From assembly GCF_004168285.1 (NCBI RefSeq), contig NZ_SEWF01000018.1, positions 59,887 to 123,886 of the forward strand: a stretch of 64,000 bases of DNA, given 5' to 3'. A program made the position numbers and the translations under genes. Positions within the stretch are counted from its first letter, which is position 1. Every line of letters begins with the position of its first letter. The notes below the pieces were generated by a model. It was not told the DNA's origin, did no database searches, and saw only the letters and a program-made list of their open reading frames with translations. Of this stretch, positions 33,662-42,350 are shown piece after piece. The DNA is from Emticicia agri. Lineage in GTDB: Bacteria; Bacteroidota; Bacteroidia; Cytophagales; Spirosomataceae.

Positions 33662-35788
33662 ATGAAAAAAAGCCTTTCTATTGCCCTGCTATCGCTGGGT
33701 ATTTTTCTGGTTGCCGCAGCCATTCAAAAAAATTATACGCCCGATAACGAAAATTATACCGAATGGAATGAATATCTGGGAGGTCCTGACCGGAATCATT
33801 ACACCACCTTAGACCAGATTAAACCTGAGAATGTTCAGAACCTGAAAGTAGCCTGGAGCTATGCAACGCCTGACTCGGGACAAATGCAGGTAAATCCCAT
33901 TATCGTTGATGGCGTATTGTATGGTGTAACTTCATCAGTACAGGCTTTTGCTTTAGATGCTGCTACTGGTAAGGAAATCTGGCGATTTGGTGATAAACTA
34001 AAAAACTTTGCCAGTACCAGCCGTGGGGTTGCCTACTGGAGCAATGGCGATGACAAAAGAATTTTGCACACCATAGGCGAATATTTGTACGCAATTGATG
34101 CTACCACAGGAAAATCAATTCCCTCATTCGGCGACAATGGTCGGGTAGATTTGCACACAGGTTTGCCTGAAATAGCCCGAAAGAAATTTATTATTTCCAA
34201 TACGCCAGGAACTGTCTTTGAAGATTTGATAGTAATGCCTGTAAGGCTCTCGGAAGGGGCTGATGCCGCACCGGGAGACATCAGAGCGTTTAATGTAAAA
34301 ACAGGAAAACTGGCATGGACTTTCCATACCATCCCCTACCCTAACGAACCCGGTTATAATACCTGGCCGAAAGAAGCGTATAAAAATACAGAAGTAGGTG
34401 CGGCCAATAACTGGGCGGGAATGGCGGTTGACAGAAAACGAGGCATAATCTATGTTCCGACGGGTTCGGCAGGATATGATTTTTATGGTGGCAAGCGCGT
34501 GGGTAAAAACCTGTATGCCAATTGCCTTTTAGCCCTGAATGCCAGGACTGGTAAACTGCTCTGGCATTTCCAGACTACGCATCATGATTTGTGGGACAGA
34601 GATTTGCCAGCCCCACCCAACCTGATTACGGTTAAGCATAATGGTAAAATGGTAGATGCAGTAGCACAGACAAGCAAACAGGGATATGTGTATCTGTTCG
34701 ACAGAGTAACCGGAAAACCTTTGTTCCCGATTCAGGAAATTCCGGCACCTAAGTCAGACCTTGCCGGAGAAGTTGCCTGGCCTACCCAGCCCGTTCCAAC
34801 CAAACCTGCTCCCTATGCTCGTCAGGCACATACCTTAACGGAAAACGACATCAGTCCCTATGCCGAAGACCGTGAGGAATTATTGAAAAAATTCAGAACT
34901 TATAAACGAAACAGATTTGCTGCGCCAAGTAAAGAAGGTACGGTTATACTACCCGGCTTTGATGGTGGTGCCGAATGGGGAGGTGCTGCTGCCGACCCAA
35001 AAGAAGGCATTTTATATGTGAACAGCAATGAAATGGCATGGATACTAACCATGAAAGAAACCCCTAAACAAGACGTATTGGCAGGACTTAGCACCGGTGA
35101 ACGAATTTATGCCACTTCTTGTGTGGCTTGCCACGGAGCAGATAGAAAAGGTAACAGCAAGAGTGGTTATCCTACTTTAATAGACATAGAAAAACGTCGG
35201 GATAAGGCTTTTGTAACACAGATTATCAGTAGTGGTAAAGGCATGATGCCCGGATTTACTACCCTAAGTGCCTCAGAAAAACAGGCGGTTGTGGCCTTTT
35301 TGTTTGGTGAAGAAAAGAAAGAGGTAGGTGCATCTAATAACGCAGGATTTAAGAACCCTTATCTGCCTTATGTAAGCACAGGATACAATAAGTTTTTAGA
35401 CAGCAAAGGCTTACCTGCCATTTCGCCTCCGTGGGGTACTTTAAATGCAATTGATTTGAATACGGGTGAATATCTCTGGAAAATTCCTTTCGGCGAATAT
35501 GAATCCTTAACCAAAAAAGGGATTCCAACTACTGGTTCAGAAAATTATGGTGGCCCTGTTGTAACAGCCAATGGCTTATTGTTTATTGCAGCAACGAAAG
35601 ACGAAAAATTCAGGGTATTTAATAAACGAACAGGTGCATTATTGTGGGAGACCAAACTTCCTGCGGCGGCTTTTGCCACTCCGGCAACTTATCAGGTTAA
35701 CGGAAAACAATATATTGTACTTGCTTGCGGTGGAACCAAACTGGGGGCAAAAAAAGGCAATCAATATGTAGCATTTGCTTTACCTTAA
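33662..35788 (+). CDS. PQQ-dependent dehydrogenase with inserted cytochrome c domain
   Basis: The 708-aa periplasmic quinoprotein has an N-terminal signal/anchor (about 1-22). Eight-bladed propeller repeats appear as AFALDAATGKEIWRFGDK, LLALNARTGKLLWHFQTTHH and AIDLNTGEYLWKIPFGE, and the HHDLWDRDLPAPP block is typical of membrane-type glucose/quinate dehydrogenases. Residues about 475-555 form an inserted class I cytochrome c with CVACH (Cys at about 486) and a later MMPGF that can supply the axial Met. Internal haem placement within the propeller distinguishes this from alcohol dehydrogenases with C-terminal haem. Electrons probably pass from PQQH2 to haem c and the respiratory chain. No PQQ-synthesis genes are nearby, so the cofactor may be imported. 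The sugar or alcohol substrate is not evident. Confidence 0.9.
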   Translation: MKKSLSIALLSLGIFLVAAAIQKNYTPDNENYTEWNEYLGGPDRNHYTTLDQIKPENVQNLKVAWSYATPDSGQMQVNPIIVDGVLYGVTSSVQAFALDAATGKEIWRFGDKLKNFASTSRGVAYWSNGDDKRILHTIGEYLYAIDATTGKSIPSFGDNGRVDLHTGLPEIARKKFIISNTPGTVFEDLIVMPVRLSEGADAAPGDIRAFNVKTGKLAWTFHTIPYPNEPGYNTWPKEAYKNTEVGAANNWAGMAVDRKRGIIYVPTGSAGYDFYGGKRVGKNLYANCLLALNARTGKLLWHFQTTHHDLWDRDLPAPPNLITVKHNGKMVDAVAQTSKQGYVYLFDRVTGKPLFPIQEIPAPKSDLAGEVAWPTQPVPTKPAPYARQAHTLTENDISPYAEDREELLKKFRTYKRNRFAAPSKEGTVILPGFDGGAEWGGAAADPKEGILYVNSNEMAWILTMKETPKQDVLAGLSTGERIYATSCVACHGADRKGNSKSGYPTLIDIEKRRDKAFVTQIISSGKGMMPGFTTLSASEKQAVVAFLFGEEKKEVGASNNAGFKNPYLPYVSTGYNKFLDSKGLPAISPPWGTLNAIDLNTGEYLWKIPFGEYESLTKKGIPTTGSENYGGPVVTANGLLFIAATKDEKFRVFNKRTGALLWETKLPAAAFATPATYQVNGKQYIVLACGGTKLGAKKGNQYVAFALP

Positions 35789-35834
35789 AATTATTAAGGT
35801 GCCCTCCGCTTAGCGCAGGGCATCTTAATAATTT
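35788..35834. terminator. Bidirectional terminator, 18-bp stem
   Basis: AAATTATTAAGGTGCCCT against AGGGCATCTTAATAATTT, one G-T pair, 11-nt loop. It overlaps the PQQ dehydrogenase stop and lies 12 bp past the convergent S74 gene stop, so both genes share it. Confidence 0.88.
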
Positions 35835-35845
35835 TACCTAATGTC

Positions 35846-37552
35846 TTATTTCTTAGATTCGTTTGAAATAACGTTACCGTTACTACTGGCAGCCAATGTA
35901 TTTTTTATTTCTCTTACCTCAGCCTGAAGGCTTTGGTTTTCTTTAATTAACTTCTCAATCATGGCTTGTTGCTCCTGCATGGCTTTAATCATGGGTGCCA
36001 TCAGGTCGTTATATCTTACAGCCAGATAACCATTATCATCTTTTTTCAGCAATCCCATATTGTCTTTTCTGAAATCAACTAAAGTTTGCTCTAAATCTTG
36101 TGCAATTAAGCCCATTTCAACACTTTTAGATTTATCATTTTTACGCACATACTGTACAGGTTTCAAAGATTTAATAAAATCTATTCCTAATGGAAGTGAT
36201 TGAATCTGCTCTTTCCATCTTTTATCAGAAGTAACTGTCCAAGCTACCTGTATCTCAGCATCAGTGATAGCATTATTTCCCATACGTATCTGGTTGTTGC
36301 CTGATGCAATCGGAACATTAGCACTTGAACCAATTATTATATTATTAGAACCCGAAGTAAGGTTTGAACCTGCACTATTACCAATGGTGATATTCTGACT
36401 ACCCGAATTAATATTTCCGCCTGAATAGCTTCCTACAGAGGTATTTGAGTTACCTGTGGTAACACTTGATAAGCTATAATGTCCTAATGCTGTATTAGCT
36501 GCCCCTTGAAAATTTGCATGTAAAGTATAACTTCCAACACCTACGTTGTTTAGAGCTAAAGCATTTGAATATAGAGCCTGAAATCCAACTGCTATATTAT
36601 TTTGCCCGCTAGTATTGAGAAACATAGCCTGACTACCCACCACAGTATTATAAGTACCGCTGTTATTTGCAGCAATGGTACTTCCTCTTAAGGCCTGATA
36701 ACCAACAGCTGTATTGAAGCCACTTGACTCAGATGCACTACTATATCCATAAGCCATAGCAGATGACCCTACAACCGTATTATAATGTTGTGCTACACTA
36801 CCTGTCATAGCTCCGGTTCCAATCGCCACATTATTTTTTCCTATCTTGTTATCCTCCATTGACTGATAGCCACTAGCCGTATTATTATGACCTGATGTAT
36901 TATTAAACATAGAATAATATCCAACAGCTGTATTGGCGGCTCCACCCGTATTGTAGTAAAGTGCCCGGCTTCCGATCGCAGTATTATAAGAACTTCCGTT
37001 ACTGAAGTATAAAGTCTTACTACCAACAGAGGTATTGTCATGTCCTCCGTCATTAGAATATAAGGCCCATGCTCCCAAAGCCGCATTATCAACTCCTGTT
37101 TTGTTTGCAAATAAAACATAACGCCCAACCCCTACATTGTCGGCAGCAGTAGTAGCGGCATTGAGTGCGTATTCTCCAATACCAACAATTCCTATTCCAG
37201 TGGTAACATTCATCAAACTATTATAGCCAATTCCGGTATTACCTTGCCCTGTTGAATTATTAGTCAGTGCCTGACTACCCACAGCAGTATTCCGACTTCC
37301 TGAGGAGTTATCAAAAAGAGCAGATAACCCAATGGCAACGTTCTGGCTTCCGTTAGCATTGGTAGATTTTAATGCCTGAGAACCCAGAGCAGTATTTGTC
37401 TGATTGACATTAGGGTTTATATTTTTTCCGACTATACCTAAAGGTGAAATTGTAATGCCACCATTTACAGCTTCTTCTACATACACTTGAGCCTGTAATT
37501 GCCCACAGGCCAAAAAACATAAAAGACTAAAGACAGATAAAAGATTTTTCAT
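35846..37552 (-). CDS. YadA-like head / peptidase S74 chaperone surface protein, copy 1
   Basis: The start is taken at the second ATG (37552), giving 568 aa and the same MK-type signal peptide as its paralogues. After about residue 22, more than 20 short repeats of the form NTAVGSQAL..N.SGxxN build a left-handed trimeric beta-roll head (to about 415). The C-terminus is a peptidase S74 intramolecular chaperone. SDKRWKE carries the cleavage Ser and the Lys five residues later (S442, K447), the pair known from endosialidase chaperones. A coiled coil (APMIKAMQEQQAMIEKL) closes the protein. Expected to trimerise at the cell surface as an adhesin or fibre. First of the three in map order but farthest downstream in transcription. 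Confidence 0.88.
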   Translation of the reverse strand: MKNLLSVFSLLCFLACGQLQAQVYVEEAVNGGITISPLGIVGKNINPNVNQTNTALGSQALKSTNANGSQNVAIGLSALFDNSSGSRNTAVGSQALTNNSTGQGNTGIGYNSLMNVTTGIGIVGIGEYALNAATTAADNVGVGRYVLFANKTGVDNAALGAWALYSNDGGHDNTSVGSKTLYFSNGSSYNTAIGSRALYYNTGGAANTAVGYYSMFNNTSGHNNTASGYQSMEDNKIGKNNVAIGTGAMTGSVAQHYNTVVGSSAMAYGYSSASESSGFNTAVGYQALRGSTIAANNSGTYNTVVGSQAMFLNTSGQNNIAVGFQALYSNALALNNVGVGSYTLHANFQGAANTALGHYSLSSVTTGNSNTSVGSYSGGNINSGSQNITIGNSAGSNLTSGSNNIIIGSSANVPIASGNNQIRMGNNAITDAEIQVAWTVTSDKRWKEQIQSLPLGIDFIKSLKPVQYVRKNDKSKSVEMGLIAQDLEQTLVDFRKDNMGLLKKDDNGYLAVRYNDLMAPMIKAMQEQQAMIEKLIKENQSLQAEVREIKNTLAASSNGNVISNESKK

Positions 37553-37726
37553 GGTCATTATTTTTGGTAAAATTTGAACGGATTTATTTTATAATAAAAA
37601 TACCTATCAAAGAAACACGAACTATAAAAATGGCAATAAATCTGACTTTTTTTTTACTAAATGGTAAAATAATCGTACCCTTGTCAACCAACAACTAACC
37701 TTACAATATATACGCAAAACAAAAAA

Positions 37727-37752
37727 CAGCAGTAAGCAATGGCTTACTACTG
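37727..37752 (-). terminator. Terminator after S74 copy 2
   Basis: Eleven-bp stem CAGTAGTAAGC / GCTTACTGCTG (one mismatch) followed on the minus strand by TTTTTTG, 57 bp past the copy-2 stop. It separates copy 2 from copy 1, so copy 1 probably has its own promoter. Confidence 0.75.
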
Positions 37753-37808
37753 TCTGACTATTCAATTTAACCCAATTAATTTGTGTCTTTACTGGGGTTC
37801 AATTGACA

Positions 37809-39863
37809 CTATTTTTCTGCGTTTGTTCCGTTTTTTGGCTCATTACTGATTGACGCTAAAATTTGGTTTACCTGTACCATTCGGTTCTGTAAACTTCTGT
37901 TTTCCAGTGTTAGTTTTTCAATCATTGCCTGCTGTTCTTGCAAAGCTTTAATTATGGGTGCTAACAGGTCATTATAACGTACTGATAAAAAACCTGCTTC
38001 ATCTTTTTTTAATAAACCCAGATTTTTTAATCCTGTCTCATCTAATGTCCGTTCCAGGTCCTGAGCTATCAATCCCAATTCAACACTTCTTAACTTGTCA
38101 TTTTTACGTACATATTCCACAGGTTTCAATGATTTGATAAAGTCAATGCCTAATTTGAGTGGTTGAATATTCTCTTTCCATCTTTTGTCCGAAGTAATAG
38201 TCCAGGCAACCTGTATGCCTGCAAAACCAATATCCTGATTTCCTAACCTGATCTGGTCATCTGCAAAATTTGACGGCAGGAGTGCTCCATTGCCAATAGC
38301 AATATTATTTGATCCTGTACTGAGGCCAGACCCTGCACTATTACCAATCACTACATTATTGCTGCCTGTACTTATGCTATTGCCCGCATAACTTCCAACA
38401 GCTGTATTGTTACTACCATTGGTTACATTCTCTAAAGCAGTATGGCCGAGTGCCGTATTTGAATTACCGAAACTATTGGCATGCAGCGTATTATAACCCA
38501 TTGCTATATTATTAATACCGACAGTATTGGCAATTAAGGATTCATAACCAACAGCCACATTATTCTGTCCGTTAGTATTGTTATACAAAGCTTTGAATCC
38601 CAAACCCATATTATTCACACCGGCATTATTGGAAAATAAAGCTAAATTGCCAATAGCTACATTATTTTCTCCGATTGTATTGGCATTCAGACTTCTATAC
38701 CCTACTGCAACATTATTATCTCCTTTAGTATTAGCTGACAATGACTCAAATCCAATTCCTACATTATTACTGCCAGTTTCATTCAAATACAGGGCTTTGC
38801 CTCCTACGCCAACATTATAACCTCCTGATGAATTACTAAACATAACATTACTTCCTAAAGCAGTATTATAGATTCCTGTGTTTGACACTATATTTCCTCT
38901 TAGAGCAGAATATCCCACTGCGGTATTATATCCGTCTTGTGGATTTGTTCCACTATACTCGCTCGACATAGCAAAGGCACCGATGGCCGTATCAAAACTT
39001 CTCGCACGGCTGTTGTACAATGCTGCTATACCAATTGCTACATTATAAGTTCCTGTCTGATTATAGAACATTGAATGATAGCCGTTGGCAGTATTATTAC
39101 TACCATAAGAATTATTATGTAAGGACTGATACCCCATAGCTGTATTTGCGGAACCTTGAATATTTAACTGCATGGATTTGCTTCCGACAACCGTATTAAA
39201 AACACTTATCCCACTATTGCTAAGTGTGTGGCTTCCAATAGCAGTATTATTTGAACCCATATTATTATTCCTTAAAGAATTTTCACCAATAGCCACATTA
39301 TCCGACCCACCGGTGTCTGCAAACTGGCTATATCTCCCTATGGCTATATTAAATGCTCCTGTGGCCATATTATACATGGCTTGCTCTCCGATTGCTATCA
39401 GATAATTAGCTTGGGTCGATTTAAGCAAAGCATCTTTCCCGATACCAACATTCCCACTTCCTGAGATATTACCAAAAAGTGCATTCCTGCCTATTGCAGT
39501 ATTCTGTTGCCCCGAAACATTATTAAATAATGAAGAAACTCCAATAGCGGTATTTCCGGGGCCTGTTGTATTACTGGTTAATGCCTGTGTACCTACTGCG
39601 GTATTTCCGGAAGCAGAGATATTTGAGAAAAGCGCTGAAAGTCCGATAGCCACATTAAGTGCCCCGGTATTATTTGATTTAAGGGACTGAGCACCTAAAG
39701 AGGTATTTGTATCATTCCCTCCGGGATTACCGTTTTTACCTCTGATCCCCTTTGGAGAAATAGTTATTGACCCATCATTTACTTCTTCTATATATATCTG
39801 TGCCAGTGAGTTTCCGGAAACAAAAAGGCAATAGAATGCCATTGCAAAGAATAGTCTTTTCAT
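37809..39863 (-). CDS. YadA-like head / peptidase S74 chaperone surface protein, copy 2
   Basis: The start is set at 39863 (684 aa, MKRLFFAMAFYCLFVSG), because this signal peptide matches copy 3. A start 17 codons earlier lacks one. Residues about 25-535 are head repeats (NVAIGLSALFSN, NTAIGVSSLFNN and similar, usually 14-21 residues per turn, with a TGxNN-type turn). The S74 domain starts near 554 with SDKRWKE (S558, K563), RKNDKLRSVELGLIAQDLE, and a C-terminal coiled coil (LLAPIIKALQEQQAMIEKL). It differs from copy 1 mainly in repeat number. It lies 82 bp downstream of copy 3 and may be cotranscribed with it. There is no T9SS or LPxTG-like sorting signal, so the export route is not clear. 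Confidence 0.88.
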   Translation of the reverse strand: MKRLFFAMAFYCLFVSGNSLAQIYIEEVNDGSITISPKGIRGKNGNPGGNDTNTSLGAQSLKSNNTGALNVAIGLSALFSNISASGNTAVGTQALTSNTTGPGNTAIGVSSLFNNVSGQQNTAIGRNALFGNISGSGNVGIGKDALLKSTQANYLIAIGEQAMYNMATGAFNIAIGRYSQFADTGGSDNVAIGENSLRNNNMGSNNTAIGSHTLSNSGISVFNTVVGSKSMQLNIQGSANTAMGYQSLHNNSYGSNNTANGYHSMFYNQTGTYNVAIGIAALYNSRARSFDTAIGAFAMSSEYSGTNPQDGYNTAVGYSALRGNIVSNTGIYNTALGSNVMFSNSSGGYNVGVGGKALYLNETGSNNVGIGFESLSANTKGDNNVAVGYRSLNANTIGENNVAIGNLALFSNNAGVNNMGLGFKALYNNTNGQNNVAVGYESLIANTVGINNIAMGYNTLHANSFGNSNTALGHTALENVTNGSNNTAVGSYAGNSISTGSNNVVIGNSAGSGLSTGSNNIAIGNGALLPSNFADDQIRLGNQDIGFAGIQVAWTITSDKRWKENIQPLKLGIDFIKSLKPVEYVRKNDKLRSVELGLIAQDLERTLDETGLKNLGLLKKDEAGFLSVRYNDLLAPIIKALQEQQAMIEKLTLENRSLQNRMVQVNQILASISNEPKNGTNAEK

Positions 39864-39945
39864 GTTTTGATTTGCCTGAAATGTGTATAATAAATAGATT
39901 TTTATGCGTTGCAAAGCATATAATTAGGAAGAAAACCTCCGGATT

Positions 39946-41970
39946 TTACCTAACGACCGATTCTGTCTTAGGTTCTGTTTTTACTCTTGTCTTATTGTTA
40001 CTTCCGGTAATTGCATTTTTTATTTCTTTCACCTCTGCCCTGAGGTTATAGTTGTCTTCTGTCAATTTATTAATCATTACCTGTTGCTCTTGCATGGCTT
40101 TAATTATGGGTGCCAATAAATCGTTGTAACGTACAGATAAATAACCATTATCGTCTTTTTTCAGAAGTCCCATATTCTTTCTGCCAAAATCGTTCAGCGT
40201 TTGTTCCAGATCCTGTGCAATTAAGCCCATTTCCGTACTTTTCGATTTATCCTTGCCTCTGACATACTGAACAGGTTTCAGAGAGTTGATAAAGTCCATG
40301 CCCAATTGCAAAGGTTGAATCTGCTCTTTCCATCTTCTGTCTGAGGTAATTGTCCAGGCTACTTGTATGCCTGCAAAACCAATATCCTGATTTCCTAATC
40401 TTATCTGGTCATTGCCTGCATTTAAAGGCAATAAAGCGCCATTTCCTATCGCTATATTATTAGAACCCGTAGTAAGACCACTACCTGCGCTATTCCCGAT
40501 AACCACATTATTTGAACCAGAAGTAATACTATTGCCCGCATAGCTCCCGACGGCAGTATTAGAACTACCATTCGTAACAAGAGTCAGAGCCGTATGCCCA
40601 AGTGCAGTATTTGAGCTACCGAAATTATTGGCACGCAAACTCTGGTAGCCCATAGCTACATTATTAATTCCAACTGTATTGGCAAGTAATGATTCGTAAC
40701 CAACTGCTACATTGTTTTCGCCATTCGTATTAGCCGTTAAGGTTTTAAACCCTAAAGCTACGTTATTTACCCCTATACCATTTGACAGAAGCGCCTGAGT
40801 ACCCAGTGCCGTATTATACTCTCCGCTGGTATTATTGGCTAATGCCGCATAACCAATACCTATGTTATGATTGCCTGAAGTATTTAATTTTAAAGACCAG
40901 TGTCCTACGCCCACATTATGGCTACCTAATATATTTGCTTGTAAGGCTTCATAACCAACAGCTACGTTATTGTTTCCATTCAGGTTGGTAGTCAGCGCAT
41001 TGGCACCTACTGCTACGTTGTTACTTCCGGTTGTATTCTGGGTCATGGCATTACCACCTATAGCCGTATTATTAGCCCCTGAATTATTAGAATCCTCACT
41101 CCCGCCTCTCAGGGCTTCAAAACCCACTGCCGTATTATAAGTAGAACTAGGAGTAGCTATTCTATAGGTATTTGCCATTGCATAGGCTCCAACAGCGGTA
41201 TTAAAACTACTTGATACATTCCCTTCCATTGCCGTATAACCCAATGCTACATTATAGGTTCCGGTAGTATTACTATGCATGGCTTGAAACCCGGTAGCCG
41301 TATTGAAACTACCACGATTCAATCGCAAAGCGTCATTTCCCAGTGCGGTATTGGCATTTCCAATAATGTTGCTAAACAGCGCATCTACTCCTATAGCCAG
41401 ATTTTGTTGTGCATCAGTGCTGTTGGTCATCGCATTTGCCCCAATAGCAATATTACGAAACCCTGACGTTAAAGAAAATAAAGCTCTGTCACCAATACCT
41501 ATCTGACCAACTGAGGAGGTAATTTTTGTTAACGCATTAGTTCCGATACCAATATTGCCGATTCCGTCTGTCACATTTAATAATGCCTTACTACCCACCG
41601 CAACATTTCCTATGCCTCTGGTACTTTCAAATAATGCTTGATTACCAATAGCTACATTATCAAGGCTCGTAAGGCTATTTTTTAATGCCTGACTACCCAC
41701 CGCAGTATTTCTACTACCAGAGGTATTGGCAAAAAGTGCTGATAAACCTATGGCTACGTTGAGGCTGCCATTGGCATTGGTTGATTTGAGTGCTTGTGCA
41801 CCTAAAGAGGTATTGGTGTCATTGCCACCGGGGTTTCCGTTTTTACCCCTGATACCCTGCGGAGAAATAGTTACAGACCCATTCGTGACCTCCTCAATGT
41901 AAATCTGTGCGAAGGTGTTTTCTGTAAAAAAAAGGCAATAGCATGCCAATGTAAAGAATAGTCTTTTCAT
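39946..41970 (-). CDS. YadA-like head / peptidase S74 chaperone surface protein, copy 3
   Basis: A 674-aa paralogue with a signal peptide (MKRLFFTLACYCLFFTENTF) and conserved start IYIEEVTNGSVTISPQGIRG, shared almost word for word with copies 1 and 2. Head repeats run to about 515. The S74 domain has SDRRWKE (S543, K548) and the conserved EMGLIAQDLEQTL, LGLLKKDDNGYLSVRYNDL-like block and coiled coil. Its C-terminal tail (PKTESVVR) and the sequence just after the stop recur upstream of this gene at 42057-42093, a sign of tandem duplication. Likely first gene of the cluster, with a TACTTTTG box at 42028-42035. Confidence 0.88.
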   Translation of the reverse strand: MKRLFFTLACYCLFFTENTFAQIYIEEVTNGSVTISPQGIRGKNGNPGGNDTNTSLGAQALKSTNANGSLNVAIGLSALFANTSGSRNTAVGSQALKNSLTSLDNVAIGNQALFESTRGIGNVAVGSKALLNVTDGIGNIGIGTNALTKITSSVGQIGIGDRALFSLTSGFRNIAIGANAMTNSTDAQQNLAIGVDALFSNIIGNANTALGNDALRLNRGSFNTATGFQAMHSNTTGTYNVALGYTAMEGNVSSSFNTAVGAYAMANTYRIATPSSTYNTAVGFEALRGGSEDSNNSGANNTAIGGNAMTQNTTGSNNVAVGANALTTNLNGNNNVAVGYEALQANILGSHNVGVGHWSLKLNTSGNHNIGIGYAALANNTSGEYNTALGTQALLSNGIGVNNVALGFKTLTANTNGENNVAVGYESLLANTVGINNVAMGYQSLRANNFGSSNTALGHTALTLVTNGSSNTAVGSYAGNSITSGSNNVVIGNSAGSGLTTGSNNIAIGNGALLPLNAGNDQIRLGNQDIGFAGIQVAWTITSDRRWKEQIQPLQLGMDFINSLKPVQYVRGKDKSKSTEMGLIAQDLEQTLNDFGRKNMGLLKKDDNGYLSVRYNDLLAPIIKAMQEQQVMINKLTEDNYNLRAEVKEIKNAITGSNNKTRVKTEPKTESVVR

Positions 41971-42350
41971 GGTTTTTAATTTGCACTAAGAAGTGTATTA
42001 TGTGTTGATTGTTGTTTACTTACGAAGCAAAAGTATAAACAATACCAAAAAGTAGGGAAGAAAATCTCCGAATTTTACCTATCGGTCGATTCTTTAGATT
42101 TTTACCCCTAAAAGTCTGAAAATCAAGAAGATGTATGGCTTTCAATCAGGCATTGGGTAGTCTAGAGTTTCAGCTATGCCGTTTCCGGTAATGGTAGGGA
42201 GAGCCATTGATATAATATCTAACCAATAGCCAAATTACTGCCTGAAAATTATTGTCTAACGACGCCGTAGTCCGGGCAACCATTACAGATACAGCAAAAT
42301 AGCGTAATTATTTCTCGTTTCATAGCCATAAAGGTTTTGTGTGGGAAACA
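41971..42350 (-). promoter_or_regulatory. Upstream region of S74 copy 3 with -7 box and gene remnant
   Basis: This 380-bp region holds no intact gene. TACTTTTG (complement of 42028-42035) is a good -7 box 58 bp before the ATG, but no TTTG lies at the normal spacing. Positions 42057-42093 match 39928-39964 (32 of 37 bases), which spans the stop codon of copy 3. The rest (42120-42350) shows nothing recognisable. Confidence 0.5.
42057..42093 (-). pseudogene. 3'-end remnant of a fourth S74-type gene
   Basis: On the minus strand the segment reads an in-frame KSKESTDR followed by TAA and then the same untranslated sequence that follows S74 copy 3 (5 mismatches over 37 bases). Only about eight codons remain before another stop. 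It marks the duplication boundary of the cluster. Confidence 0.5.

Noticed and set aside
38578..39405. Open frames on the plus strand across the S74 genes (38578-38820, 39172-39405)
   Set aside because: They are antisense to the in-frame head repeats; the periodic codon pattern of the real gene creates them.
35846..41970. S74 tail-fibre-like proteins as evidence of a prophage
   Set aside because: They have signal peptides and there are no capsid, tail, terminase, integrase or lysis genes around them.
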